This document shows, piece after piece, positions 23,943 through 36,262 of a stretch of DNA of 64,000 nt. Positions within the stretch are counted from its first letter, which is position 1, and the number at the start of each line of letters is the position of its first letter. The notes beneath the pieces were generated by a model that saw nothing but the letters and a program-made list of their open reading frames with translations, was not told the origin of the DNA and made no database searches. The stretch comes from Riptortus pedestris. Lineage: Eukaryota; Arthropoda; Insecta; Hemiptera; Alydidae. Made by a program: the position numbers and the translations under genes. Where the stretch lies: positions 105,807,001-105,871,000 of the forward strand of contig CM032230.1 of NCBI GenBank assembly GCA_019009955.1, read 5' to 3'.

Positions 23943-25024
23943 TTTCATGCAACCTGAGATGGGCAGATGGTGAAGCTACTGGTGCCAGTATAATCCTTGG
24001 AGATACTATACTCATTACCCTGGGCTACTGGCGAAGGTTGATTAAAGACGAAAATTAGAGCAACATTGGATAGCAATAAATAACATAAAATTAAGCTCTA
24101 TAAAGGTGAAACGTAAAGCCTTAAATTTGTAATAGCAATAATGTAGATATATAAAGCTCAGGACAGTAATAAACCGCTCAATGTTTTTTGTTTTATGTAC
24201 GGGATAAACAGAGAGCTTCATAGAGTAGAAGAAGAAATCTCAGTAGGAATCATAGTTCCATCTAGCCTTCATAGTTCTTAAATATTTTCTATTTTGAGAT
24301 ATCCTTTGGCTGGAATTGTTTAAGAATTTTAATGAACGATACTAGGTCTAGAGCTTGTAACAAAGGAACTCCAGCAGAACGGGAAGCAGGGCAATTTGAG
24401 ATGGTCCATACTTCCTAGTTACAGGGCACTTGAGCCAACATGGAGATCAATAGCATGGAAAAGGATATTTGAACGATAATTTCTGCCGGACCTACTAGTT
24501 CTTCGTTTTAAAAAATGTAACAAATAGCAAATCAATAAAACGTTAATCAAGGCAACAGTTATGGACTGCCATTATGGAAGCTGAAATCGCACAACACAGT
24601 ATCATCAAGGTTGATTATCTCAAGTCTTTTAATGAGATTAGTAAGTAATAGAGGGCATAGGTAGGACTAGATTTTTGCCATACTCTGAAGCTATTCCTTG
24701 CCCGATTTCGAACCAATAAAGCGATCTTTTTAACATGAAACGTTTTATACATTCAGAAAAGAACAAACCAAAAACCAATTGAGGACTTAGAGAATACAAA
24801 GTCCATTGATTATGAGTTAACAACGAAAATATAAACTTGTATTTCACATTCAAGAACGTCTATCCATTGTATGAATGTTTTTAGACATATTAGCTTTTGT
24901 TTAAATAAGATTTCTAACCATCAAACAGGGATTTACTAAAAGCTAAAAAAAACATAACTTGATTAATATTCTAGTAAGAGAAAACACTTGCAGAATAATT
25001 TTATATAACTATAGAAAATTTACT

Positions 25025-25079
<55 letters not shown>

Positions 25080-26020
25080 TAGTTAGAATGGGAGCATAAT
25101 TTATTTTTGTTCTTTTTATTACACTGAATATACAATTCTAAACAGTGAGCAATATCCCTTAGAAAATATTCTAAATATACAAAGTATAGATACATTTAAT
25201 ACGATTTCATTCTTTTTATTAAGAGCTTGTTTAGCGAATCTATGTGATAAATAAAAATGATGTTATTGTAATTTGTTATTAGCGGATTATTACTGAAGAA
25301 TGTAAATATTATTATATTCCTGTAAAAGTTCTTTATTATCCTGTTTATCATTTGATATTAATGTTACTAATTAGTTTATAATAATTTTACATAATGTCCT
25401 TTGCATTTTGTTTGTCTGTTGTTCACATTATGACTCGAGCAATATTTACTAACAGCAAATGGGCCAGACAATGACTTCAGTATTTATATATTAGCCAATA
25501 AACAATCTATCTATCAATGTAGTAAATTTACAATAAATTGCACATTTTGATCTCACTAATAATATCGGAGATATTTCGGGTTTTTATTTTTCATCCTTTC
25601 TAACCCCCTACGTGTCTTGGTCTTACCCACTATGAATTTGACAGTTCAATACTAACAACGGACATATTCTGATTTGAGTAAATTCTCGCTAAATGGAGGC
25701 ACAATGATTCTGCGAAAGTTCTAATCAATCGTTATCAGAATGTTTTTCATCATCATTTCCTCTCATCATTCTCGCTTCCTCCTTCAATGGTACACCCACG
25801 GCACACAGTGAATTGAATACTCGGAAGGCCAGAGTATCCTTCTGGAAAACGAAAGTTCCACGACCTACACACGCTTATAAATATCAAATGTACTCAATTG
25901 TTTCATAAAATAAAATGGCTATTCACTGTAAAGTGAATTAAACTTTACACTATGGCATACAAAGCAAACTTGCCCCTCTCTACAATTACCTGGAAATTTC
26001 CTGACGGGAAAATAGATTTT
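23943..26020. other. No recognisable gene; TA microsatellite at 25028-25074
   Basis: AT-rich DNA with short ORFs only. A clean TA tract of about 23 units lies at 25028-25074. No family ends were seen. Confidence 0.5.
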
Positions 26021-26027
26021 AAAAAAA

Positions 26028-26582
26028 AGTCCGCCACGCAGAGGTTGCGTTAGCTAAGAAGATTTCCCATGTGCGCCACGTATTTATTAAGGTCAATGAT
26101 AACAGTATTTGGTATTTAGGCTTTAAATAAACTGTTTCATAACATAATAGAATATTTTTAATATGAGATGAGTATTTACTGAAGACCGAAAACTAAAAAT
26201 TGCAAATGTCTTAGATAGTAAGGAAGATAGTAAAAACATTTACATAACAAGATTTATAGACCATTACATCTAAGATTGGTTCTGTTCAATTTATCAATCC
26301 GATGCATAATAACGGAGATATTAAGAATTTTCGAAATTCTCCCCCTCTCCCCCTTGTCAGATTTCAAACGTTAACGAACTTGATCATTTGTTTTGTATAA
26401 AACGATTATATATCACGTTTGGTAACGATAAGACCAAAATTGCGACCGCTAATAGACATTTTGAATGGACCTCATTTTCGTCATCTTCAAGGCAGGATCA
26501 ATGGGCATTTGAAGAAAGATTTCGAAAATCGCGTCACGAGTACGACCTCAATAGCTGATTTCCCTTGAGGGAAATCTGCTAA
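26028..26582 (+). mobile_element. HINE-type element, complete copy lacking the microsatellite
   Basis: It starts AGTCCGCCACGCAGAGGTTG and ends GATTTCCCTTGAGGGAAATC then TGCTAA. Body blocks are in order (GAGTATTTACTGAAGACC, GCAAATGTC, TCCGATGCATAATAACGG, CGACCGCTAATAGACATTTT, GAATGGACCTCATTTTCG). The usual TA tract is absent between GACA and TTTTGAA. Confidence 0.78.
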
Positions 26583-26789
26583 TGCCCCAATACAGTAACC
26601 AAATTTTCTGAGCTGAAGAGGCAACTCACACACACATCTACAAAGAGAGTATGAGAGTATTTTATAAGCCTAATATTTAAGGAAATGCCAAACTGCAATT
26701 CATTTATAGTTAATCACTTATCTCCCAATATATTTTTTTTTTATTCTATAAATACTCTGCAAACATCTTAACACCCATTACGGGGCACT

Positions 26790-27258
26790 TTAGATTTTAC
26801 GTTCTTAACTCGAAAATGTTTGATCAATACCATACTTGATATTTAAGCGTTTCTTCCCACACTAAAGATCATATTTATTAATGGTTTGAATAGGACCAGT
26901 AAGAGAGGGGAATTCCGAAAGTTTCAAAATATCTGAGTTACTATGAGTCTGGTGGATAAATTTTATAGAACTAATCTTGTTAAACATTTAATCCTCTACA
27001 ATTGTTGTTCTATTTTTTCGAAACTCGAAAAAATTTTTTATTTATTTTCTAGTTATCGAATTCTACTCATCTGGTTTTTACTTTGAGTAATTGAGTTACT
27101 CAACATTGCATGCCCAGCTTGAAATTCAATTTCTCTCTAATTAGCCTATTTATTACAGGAGAAGTAGAGAATTGATAGTGAGATGAGATCATGTGTTATT
27201 CCAAGACAAGAGGAAGTCTGCTAAGCTTACATAGCTTCTGCGTGAAGGATTTATTGTC
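26790..27258 (-). repeat. HINE-type element, degraded minus-strand copy
   Basis: Family body in reverse (CTTGATATTTAAGCG, AGATCATATTTATTAATGG, GGGGAATTCCGAAAG), ending near AAGTCTGCTAAGCTTACATA then GCTTCTGCGTGAAGGA, the reverse of the family start. Confidence 0.55.
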
Positions 27259-27639
27259 AGGCATTTCTGATGAAAACCTCTCTAGTTCTTTTCAACTAGC
27301 TATTTTATATACAAGTTTATTGTAGATGTAGATATCTTTCATTTTGGTAAATAATGTCATTATCTCATTAAAATTCATTACGGCATCTAATTTATTTATT
27401 TTTAATACGCTAATGCTCCCTAATAAGAAAGGATAACCATATCCGATATGGCTATTTAATTCAGGTGGAAAATAAGTTTATCAACCAAATCTCCCTTTTT
27501 CAATAAGAAATATCTTGAGTAATTATTTTTACAAGCTCCTATGGATTTTTTTTTATGATGTTATCTTAATTAATTTCGAATTTGTTTTATATAAATATAT
27601 TGCTTTTAATACAACATAAAGGCTACTATTTTTTGCTTT

Positions 27640-28261
27640 CTTGTACGATGTACAGGAAGTATTGTAACACGAAAAGTCATTGTTTCAGATTTCTACGGAA
27701 TGATCAGTTTTGACCTTCTCTCACCTTATTTTGAAATTTTTCGAGGTGACGTCTGTACGTGTCTCACATAACTCAAAAAAGAGAAGCATTATAATGTTGC
27801 AATTACATATTTAGGGGAGTTTCACAGTTTAGTTATGCACATCGATTTTTGATCGAAATTGACTAATGGGTAAGGAGGGGGGGGTAGATGGTGGCGGAAA
27901 TAAAAAAAAAAAAACCAATTCACTTCAAATCTATTAAAGATAGAAAAACATTTTATAGAAACATGTTTGTTTCAAATGTTGCGTATTGGAGTGGACATCT
28001 CTTATATATTACTTTAAAATGAAACAATTTTAAATGAAGTGCATCAAACGACTAAGTTTATTTAATTTAATAGGAGTACAAGAAAGTCCTGTGGTCTCAT
28101 GGTCCCAACATGAGATTTTTTTAGATTATAACAGAAAATGTAATATTGTTGAAAAAGATTTAATTTCGTCGGCGCTAGTTGCACTTTTAGGGGTAGGTTT
28201 TGACCTAGAGCCATGGGTCACATCTGGCATGACAAGTTTTCTAATTACACTATATTCCTAA
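27640..28261 (-). repeat. Dispersed repeat family C, copy 2, with a 75-codon ORF
   Basis: The reverse complement matches 30.15-31.43 kb in segments: TTTTGATCGAAATTGACTAA near 27855, TTCAAATCTATTAAAGATAG near 27924, GGAGTGGACATCTC near 27990 and AAATGAAGTGCATCAAACG near 28031. The plus-strand ORF 28034-28261 begins MKCIKRLSLFNLIGVQESPV; its start resembles that of the minus-strand frame at 4195-4004, and the corresponding frame in the 30.3-kb copy is broken by a stop. Protein family unknown. Confidence 0.55.
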
Positions 28262-29315
28262 ACATATTTTCCTGTTGGGCGTGTTATAGCCCAAAGAAAG
28301 TCAATTTAAAATTTATAGCCATATCTAGAAATTAAGTACTTCTGGAATTCTATTTTAATATTCCTCAATCAAAATTATATCCGTTGATGTAACGTCCTTA
28401 AAGTTTTATCTCACTATAAACTGACTTGAAGGGACTATTCTTGAAAGAATCTTGAACCTCGTCCATCAGGCATCAATGAAAATTAACTGAATTGTTTTTA
28501 TTATATAATCCCAATGTGTAGAGCACAACTTTAAACATTTATACCTAATCATTTAGCTATCTTAATTTTGATTCTTTACGTAATAAATATTCAATAACAT
28601 TGATTATGACCTTAACTTTATGCAACCATACGTAATTCCATCATTTTGTTTAAGTAGAATTACTTAAAATTTCCGTTACTGAATGTTTTCGAGATTTTCA
28701 GAGCATCCGAACGACAAAAACTGAAACATAAAAGAGCAAGATCCAATTTGTACTCGAATGAACATGCCCAGCTGAATCGTCTCATTTTCCTCGTTCACAG
28801 GAAACCGTCCACTTTCCCAGTAGAGGGAAATTGAAGTCAGTCTCTCTACGCCTGTTCTTTTTAATATGTGCTTAATTTACTTTCTTCCGTGTACATTTCT
28901 TTATAGGATCTATATTCTCTGTGAATATAAAATCATATAAAATAATCACTCATACTGAAGTTTTATTAGAACGTATATTTATTAAGTATACTGGAACGAT
29001 ATACTCAGCTACTTAAGAAGAGTAATATGAAAATCAATAAAATGATTACTTTTTTAAAATAATGAAAATGAAGAATTTGATATTATTGCAAAATTCCAAA
29101 TGAAAGCATGCAAATCAATAGTGCACTAAATATTTAGGGACATATAATTATGTATAACATTCGACAAATGAAAGTAATATAAAAGCCAATATTTAAAAAA
29201 AAAAATATATATTTGTACATCAATAACTATATAAATTATATAACTCTTGTCTCATTGATAATAGGCCTTATTACAAAAGTTTCATCGCCACTAAACATGG
29301 AATTACAATCTAAAA

Positions 29316-29752
29316 AGTCCGTCACGCAGGGGCTGCGTAAACTAAGCAGATTTCCCATGTGAAGTTATACAGTAGGGAAATCTCCATAGGAGAGCCAAAC
29401 GTTACGGCAAAGGGCCGAACTAGCTTTTCGCGGGAAATTCAAAAATCCGTTATCGGCCCAAATTTCATAAAAATGCAAATATCTCGGTTAATATTCAAGA
29501 TACAGAATAAATGTATAGAACAATATTTATAGTAATTTTAGTTTGCAATAAGATTTGTTCTATAGAAGTTTTCGATCCGACTTGTAGTAACGGAAATATT
29601 TCGAATCTTCGAAAATCCTCCCTTCTAAACCACCCCTTTCACTGTTTCTATTTCAGTCATTAACGAACTTGATCTTTCTTCTTACAAAAAACGATTAAAT
29701 ATGAAGTTTGGTAAGGATCAAACAAAAATTGCGACCGTTAGAGCGGTAACAG

Positions 29753-29806
<54 letters not shown>

Positions 29807-29930
29807 TTTTGAACGGACCTCTTTTTCGTCATCTACTATGTAGGATCGATGGACATTTGAAGAAAAATTTCGAAAATTCCATCATGAGTACAACCTCAAT
29901 AGCTGATTTCCCTTAAGGAAAATCTGCTAA
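29316..29930 (+). mobile_element. HINE-type element, complete copy with TA microsatellite
   Basis: It starts AGTCCGTCACGCAGGGGCTG then CGTAAACTAAGCAGATTTCC and ends GATTTCCCTTAAGGAAAATC then TGCTAA. The TA tract lies at 29757-29803, between GGTAACAGACAAA and TTTTTGAACGGACC. Near the 5' end, the segment GAGAGCCAAACGTTACGGC, AAAGGGCCGAACTAGC is shared with the short copy at 61.2 kb. The 71-codon frame inside is microsatellite translation. Confidence 0.82.
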
Positions 29931-30401
29931 AATGAAATATGTATTGGTTGAATACCGAAGATTATTTCAAAAAGAATTCTTTCTTTTAGGATTATGCTCA
30001 ACATTGAAGAAATACTTCTTTGTTATCATACAACTGTTACAACAAAATTATTATACAACAAAATGCAACATTATACGAATATGGCTTTCATTAATTAAAT
30101 ATGAAAATCCCTTAGTTGTGTGTGTGTGTGTGATGTTTGAACTGCGGCATTAACAGGATTCACATTTAGTACGTGGATAATTAAGTAGGTTATAGTCAAG
30201 TATTAAAAACATTAATAAATCAAATCCTTTTCACCAATAATACATTTTCAGTAAAAATCAAAAACAATCTCATTTGGGCACCACAGGACTTCCTTGTACT
30301 CCTATTTAATGAAATAAACTCAATCCTTTGATGCACTTCATTTAAAGTTGTTTCATTTGAAGTAATATATTAGATATGTCCACTCTAATGCATAAGAACT
30401 G

Positions 30402-30457
<56 letters not shown>

Positions 30458-30460
<3 letters not shown>

Positions 30461-31267
30461 ACTGTAAAACCCCGGAGTGTGGTAAGTCCTAAGATTTACC
30501 GGTAAATCTTAGGATTTACCAAAAGCGTTGGTAAATGTCCGATTTTGTCTTTCAAATCGGACTTTAGCCAGTAAATCTTAGGATTTCCCAAGAGGCTCGG
30601 TAAAAGCTAGAATTATCTCAATCAGGATGCGTCTTTCGGACTTTTACTAACAGATTTTGGTAAATCCTAACATTTCCCAGCGTCTGGCGGTAAAAGTTGG
30701 AATAAAGGTTATTTGAATTGAAAATTTTAGAATAAGTTTTATTATTATTTGTTACAGCATGGGAGAGAATTGTGGCACTTTGAAATGCACTTCATATTAG
30801 CTAACTTGCACAAACATTTCTTATTTGAACATTTTTTTAAGCAGTTGGATGTTTTGAAACCCTGCCCACCAACCAATGACTCTTGATGAACTGCGCTGCG
30901 AAGGCTTATATCTTCTCTCAATAAAGTTGAGAGAAGGGGTTTCAGTGCTTCCCAGGCTGGGGTGCTCACCCGAAGTAGGGGGGGGGGGTATCCCTGTCCC
31001 CACTCCTCTTCACTGGACATTTACCAATTAGCCTTGGGAAATCCGCACATTTACCAAACAGCATTGGTAAAAGTACGAAATCTCACATTTATTTAATGTT
31101 TTTCGGGCATTTATCAAGCCTGACGGTAAATCCGGGGATTGACCAACAGCCAAGCGGTAAAAGCTCGAATTTTATCTACATTTAGGACTTTAACCAGTGC
31201 TCTTGGTAAATCCTAGGATTTACCGGTAAGTCCTGACATTTACCACACTTCGGGGTTTTACAGTAAC
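30458..31267. mobile_element. Terminal-inverted-repeat DNA transposon remnant (810 bp)
   Basis: Both ends read GTTACTGTAAAACCCCG(G/A)AG then TGTGGTAA (right end in reverse complement). Similarity between ends continues for about 85 bp. Many GGTAAA/TTTACC words in both orientations fill the sequence, and 30488-30513 is a perfect 26-base palindrome centred on TTTACCGGTAAA. It sits at the edge of a TA tract, so a target duplication cannot be read. The class is not certain. Confidence 0.72.
30745..31020 (-). CDS. Cys-rich C-terminal ORF inside the TIR element
   Basis: A 91-codon frame starting MSSEEEWGQGYPPPLLR and ending in a cysteine-rich tail, NCLKKCSNKKCLCKL followed by ANMKCISKCHNSLPCCNK. 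The spacing is C-x3-C-x4-C-x-C-x6-C-x3-C-x6-C-C. Similar short CXC-like tails occur at the ends of some transposon integrases (for example the KRBA2/Ginger type) and in CXC-domain proteins; that link is from memory and tentative. No catalytic domain is present, so this would be the last exon or tail of a deleted transposase. It overlaps the palindrome-rich interior of the element. Confidence 0.35.
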   Translation of the reverse strand: MSSEEEWGQGYPPPLLRVSTPAWEALKPLLSTLLREDISLRSAVHQESLVGGQGFKTSNCLKKCSNKKCLCKLANMKCISKCHNSLPCCNK

Positions 31268-31955
31268 ATATATATACAATTTTTTTTCCATCTTTAACAG
31301 ATTCGAAGAAAAATGCGTATTTTTGTATACACGCAATAGTTTATATGAAATTTGTAATTCTGTATTGTTGCGGCCCTCTCAATACCCCCTCCTCTTCCCC
31401 CCTAACCGATTTCGATCAAAAGATACATCTGGACCAAACAACAGCCCTAAATTTGAAATTTCAAGAGTCTAAGACTAATTGTTTTTGAGTTATACGAGAT
31501 ACCTGTATACATACATATGTACAGAGGTCAAGCTGAAACTAGTCAAAATGGGTTCTGGAAAGGTCAAAACTAATAATTACATTGAAATCTGAAAATGGAA
31601 ATGTTTCGAAATTTCAAAACTTCCTTTAAATTGTACAAGAAACAAAAATGAACTGATGGTCACAGTGAATTATAATTTTCAGTAAAACGGATGTATATAA
31701 AAGTAGTAACTCTCTTAATTTTATGTAAAGAACAGTATTGTAATTCATTCTATTCGTGTTTGCCAACAATAAATGTAGTTATTTATTTATTTCCTCCATT
31801 ACATTTACATTTCCCATGTTCCGCACAAAATGCAAATACCATTTATTCTATTAATGTTTTATATGTAACAATAATATTCTTCATGCATTAATGGCAAGGG
31901 TTACCAACAAGTGTTCTTTTTTGAGCGCAAACTTTATGAAAAAAATAACACCAAG

Positions 31956-32312
31956 CATGTTTCGTGGCCTATATTCCACCACTTCAGAGGCAATTCCATT
32001 TAGTTGTGAAGTGCTCGTCCCCTATTACACCCGTCGAAGCGAACTTAACTTACTGGGGAGGTCGTTGAAACTTATGAGCAGTTCCTTCTTACCTTCTTCG
32101 CCAAGACTCCTAGTTAGAATTTCAAAATAAAATTCCTCTTCGTCCCGTTCATTTCCTTGGATATCTTTATTGTAGACCCAATATTCTGAGCCTCAACGAC
32201 CTTTCCAGTGCAGAAGGTTCCCTTTAACGAATGTAAGGAGGGTCGGACACTTCATAACTAATGGGAATGGCCTCTGAAGAGGTGGCATATAGGCCACAAA
32301 GTAATTAGCAAG
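31956..32312. repeat. Imperfect inverted repeat with decayed hammerhead-like cores
   Basis: The left arm (about 31956-32075) and right arm (about 32190-32312) are inverted copies. The best-conserved parts are GTGGCCTATAT.CCACC, CTTCAGAGGC.ATTCC and TCAACGACCT..CCAGT. In the right arm CTGAAGA (32274-32280) is followed by a 5-bp stem GTGGC/GCCAC, then AAA where GAAA is expected. In the left arm, on the minus strand, the GAAA is kept but the core reads CTGAAGT. The layout copies the 23.7-kb palindrome, suggesting an old relative. Confidence 0.5.
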
Positions 32313-32643
32313 AAATGTTTTTGTGAGTTTCATAAGGTTTTAGGGCGAAAAACGACTAGGTTATCATCGCCTTGTAATATCCATAACTCGATTTGGATTA
32401 GTACATGCATTTTGAGAGTAAACTTTGTTTATGAAAATTGTCAATATTGTAATTTTTGTAAATTTGTATTGTAATTATGTCCTTACCAACTTTAAATTTA
32501 CAATGCGAAAGAGGATACAAAACAATTGTAATTTAAACTTCTTTATAAAAATTCTCTTTTTTCAAAAAATTAAACAATTTATCTATTTCATTGGGGTCAT
32601 CTCCAAGGGCCACTGCTATATTATTGGAAATATTGCATTCGTT

Positions 32644-32844
32644 TCAAATATTTGTATACGTATGGAATTCCATTGATATGTGATAGATAGTTAAGTCTAT
32701 GTTACACTTCCTACATATCGGGGGTTTATCTTTTGTCATAAGATAACCATGCGTAAATCTTGTGTGCCCTATTCGGAGTCTTCCCAGTACGACTCCATCT
32801 CTTCTGTTGTATCTTGTCGAATATTTCCACAAACTATTCAACAA
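32644..32844 (-). pseudogene. LINE RNase H-domain C-terminal fragment
   Basis: A 66-codon frame containing YNRRDGVVLGRLRIGHTRFT, then HGYLMTKDKPPICRKCN and LTIYHI. The R.....RLRIGHTR.THG...........C..C......HI pattern is typical of the end of RNase H domains in I/Jockey-like non-LTR retrotransposons, just before a terminal zinc knuckle. Nothing upstream in the element was recognised. The stretch on its plus-strand left at 32.4-32.65 kb is T/A-rich and noncoding. Confidence 0.7.
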
Positions 32845-32879
32845 GAGACAACATAAATTAGTAGGAAATGTATTAATAA

Positions 32880-34235
32880 AGTCAGGGAGGAAAAACGATT
32901 TTTTTTTTTGTGCCCTTTACTATTAAAGCATTAAGAATATTTTAAAATTGGGCTCAGAATAAGAAGAGTAATAATAAAATAATAACATATAAAAATATTA
33001 AAGCATAAATGAAGCAAGTAATTTGAAAGACTGTAAGGTCAAAATATCGAAAATAAAAAACAGCCAAGCTTCTCAAAGTATCTATTTCCCAGAGACAACA
33101 ATCAAAATCTCAAGATTATTGGTAGACAACACTGTAAGAGTAACCAGCAATATTTTTATAACCCATTGAGTCCATGATTGGTCTACAGGGATCCTGTTAC
33201 GCCCTATCTTTATGACCCATGAGTATCTCTAACTTGTAATCATCACTTCCACCAACATAAATTCGACCCCTTCATCATTTGTCTAATATTCTTCATTGTG
33301 GAAGCTTCATCATTTATCTTACGACACCCTGCACTTTTCATTCATAATCATGCAAAGATAAAATACTAAGTAACTTACTCTTCAATCATTTCAATCATCA
33401 TTTAACCTGTTAATAAGCATCATCGTTCCATTATCACCATTATTATTAGTATTATTATGATTGACACCAACATAATTATCCTATGAGCATTTTTTTTTCT
33501 AATATATTATTAAATTTAAAATGGATTGCAAACAGAATCACAATCACCTACATTACTGTCCTCAATGCACTTAAATATTGCGGATTGAGGTGATGATATG
33601 ATGTTAATAATAAGTGGCAGTGACGAGGTAAAGGCTACAACGCTGATGTGAAATGAGATATGTAATGAAAATTTTGAGGTGGTTGTTGTGATAGTACTAC
33701 AATTAAATCACGGGGAAGAGTGATCTTGGTGATGCTAACTATTTCCGCTGCTCTATAATGTTGATGATAATACAATAAATTTTTAGTTGTATGCACTACA
33801 TGGTTAATGGTAAAACAGACTACTAGTGAAATTTATTAGTTGAAAAATGTTAAAGAACATACCTAATATTTTTTTAATTTTATTTTTATAGCTAAATTTG
33901 CGCACATATAATTTAATGTGCTGTTCTCTAAATTAATTATTTAGCATTCATAGACCATTTAGGCCTTAATTATAGTATTTTTGTTGTTTGTCGAATCTGA
34001 CATTAATTCTTTCAATGCTTCCCTACAAATGTGTAACAATATGAATAATATTTCTGTGCAAAGGATTATCGATGAATAATCTTTATTTTTTTCCAATGAT
34101 TTTTGTCGGTAACAATAGTTTTGGATTTTCCGTAAATACATAAAATCGTATTATGTCTAAGTGTATGAATGTGAACTTTGGTACTCATAAGTGGATTTAT
34201 AGGTGTAAATATATATATACATAATTCTAGCGTAC
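32880..34235. other. No recognisable gene
   Basis: AT-rich DNA. Only short frames without motifs and simple ATT/TTA runs near 33.4 kb are seen. Confidence 0.5.
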
Positions 34236-34239
34236 GTGT

Positions 34240-34838
34240 GTATGTCACTGAACTCCTCCTATACGGCTGGGACGATTAGAATGAATTTTTTTTTGTATGC
34301 GTTTGGGTGACGCCCTGCATGGTTTAGATTCACAAATCAGCCCGGCAGATGGAGCAGTAGTGGGGGTTGTAAGGGAGGCCTAAAATTAAAAATAGCGATA
34401 TTTCGTTTCCTATTGGTTTTTAGGCAAATATGCACAGGGTAAAAAATGGTTTATTTTATTATTTAGAGTAACTTTTGTTATATTCACTTTTGTCGTATAA
34501 CAAAGTATAAACGAGATATACACAATAAATAATAATAAAAAAATAAAGAGCCAGCAATTTTATTGGGTACTAACGATTGAACCGAACTTAACCAAACTCT
34601 ATGTGTAAATTAGCATTAATTCTTTCATGATTATAAGCTATAATAAATTTTTAAGGTTCGCCTGAATAAAATATACGCGATATTACATTTTCTATTTTTT
34701 TAGGCAAACGTGGACATAACAAAAGTTGTTTTTTGTAGTATTAAAGGTAGCTTTTGTTTTAAACATAATATTATTAAATTTAATAACCTAATCGCTTGAA
34801 ATATCATCCAGGACAACGTCTGCCTGGTCCGCTAGTTA
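34240..34838 (-). repeat. TA-ending dispersed repeat, minus-strand copy
   Basis: On the plus strand it runs from GTGTGTATGTCACTGAACTC, CTCCTATACGGCTGGGACG through GGGGGTTGTAAGGGAGGCC and AAATAGCGATATTTCG (the unit motif) to CAGGACAACGTCTGCCTGG then TCCGCTAGTTATATATATA. These ends and the unit match the copies at 4.8-6.2 and 47.6-48.9 kb. Confidence 0.6.
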
Positions 34839-34839
34839 T

Positions 34840-36262
34840 ATATATATAATCTATATGCAAAAATTCTCGTTTCACGGCCTGAAGCAACCACAGATTTCCA
34901 GCTAGTAGAACGATGGGTTGAAAAATACTTGACAGATTTATAATACAATTGGATAAACATACATAGATTTATATTTTTAAAGTTTTTATTTATAACAATA
35001 ATTCGCTTATATTCCATATATAATAACAATTGGCGTTATATTCCACCCATTGAGGTTTCAAAATAAATAACTTCAACGCGATTAAATTTAGTAATTCCTC
35101 ACAACAAGGTGTAGAAGGAGTGCTATAAATGAAAACTTAAAAATATAATGTTTTTCGTTAGAACTCGTGTGATCTATAGGACCAAAAATCCAATAAAGAC
35201 TGTTTTTCTTCATCATTTAGTCAGTATGGACCAACGATCGGTTTCAGTGCTGATTGGATAACGGTACTTCCGGTCGTAGCGACAAACAGAATGAGAGATG
35301 TGTTTGATTATAGCCGGGAGGAGGGGGGCGAACCAATTTTCGTATGCAAGAATTTCATATAATTGTGGGAAGACCGAATATAGACCATTCAGATGAGAGA
35401 CATGGTAGGTTAGGTTTATCAATGAATTTGGGCACTATGGGGCGTGGTTGCAAGTGGAGGATGGCCAACCTTGTTCATATCAGCCCACAACTGGCTTCAA
35501 AAAGCACTCAGCATCGTGAGGCGTTTACAAAACTACTTGAAAAAGAATAAAAAGAAATAATCAACTCAGACTAATCCTATCATGTTCACGATAAGAAAGA
35601 GAGCGACAAATTCGCTAAAACCCTCTAACCAAATACCCGGGGATCAGTTCTGGGCCTTCAGAGTTCAATTCTCCTTTTAAGGAAACTACGATATGAGTAT
35701 TCAAGGATTTATTTTCAGTGTTTATCAAACAGTTGGAGGGTGATTTTCTAAGCGCCATGATCTTTCTTAAAGAAGTAACGAAATGTTGATTGAAGGGAGG
35801 TAAGGAAAATGATATTACAATCACCAGCAAGTTCGGATTAGAAAAGTTTGTTACTTGCAATGAACAAAAAAAGCTTGAAAACACAATCATAAGAATTATT
35901 TGTCAACAACATATACGAATCAAGATAACTCAGTATGCGGGACTCTACACGAAGTGAATCTTGAATTAAGAGGAAGTACGAATGAAGGAGTATTTTACGG
36001 TTTATTTATTTATTATGTAGAGCTCCACTACTATGACGACTTTTAGAATGATGAGGATGAGCGAAACGTATGACTAAAAGTCCTCCACACAATCTGAGAA
36101 AAATGTGAACCATAAGAGAGGAGAGCAGATGAATGAGCACGCCTACGAAGAATAAGGAGGAATGAAGAAAAGCTGGAACCGGTCGAGCAAGTAACGAAAG
36201 AAGAAATGATGGGTATGGAGAAGGACTGAAAAACTCGTAGTGCATTATACTATTAGGCATAC
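34840..36262. other. Unassigned; probably intron or flank of the cyclase gene
   Basis: This lies downstream, in the gene's direction, of the cyclase donor at 36262. I looked for the next cyclase exon (juxtamembrane and catalytic motifs) and did not find one. A 68-codon plus frame at 35344-35550 (GRPNIDHSDERHGRLGLSMN) is less AT-rich but unrecognised. Confidence 0.45.

Larger units (their letters stand above)
30150..31690 (+). repeat. Dispersed repeat family C, copy 3, split by a DNA transposon
   Basis: Left part 30200-30400 (GGCACCACAGGACTTCC, TGATGCACTTCATTTAAAG, TGTCCACTCTAATGCAT) and right part 31268-31690 (CATCTTTAACAGATTCGAAG, AACCGATTTCGATCAAAAG, TCAAGCTGAAACTAGTCAAA, GGAAAGGTCAAAAC) are collinear with the reverse of the 27.6-28.3 kb copy. 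The TA tract at 30404-30457 and the 810-bp transposon sit between them. Confidence 0.6.
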
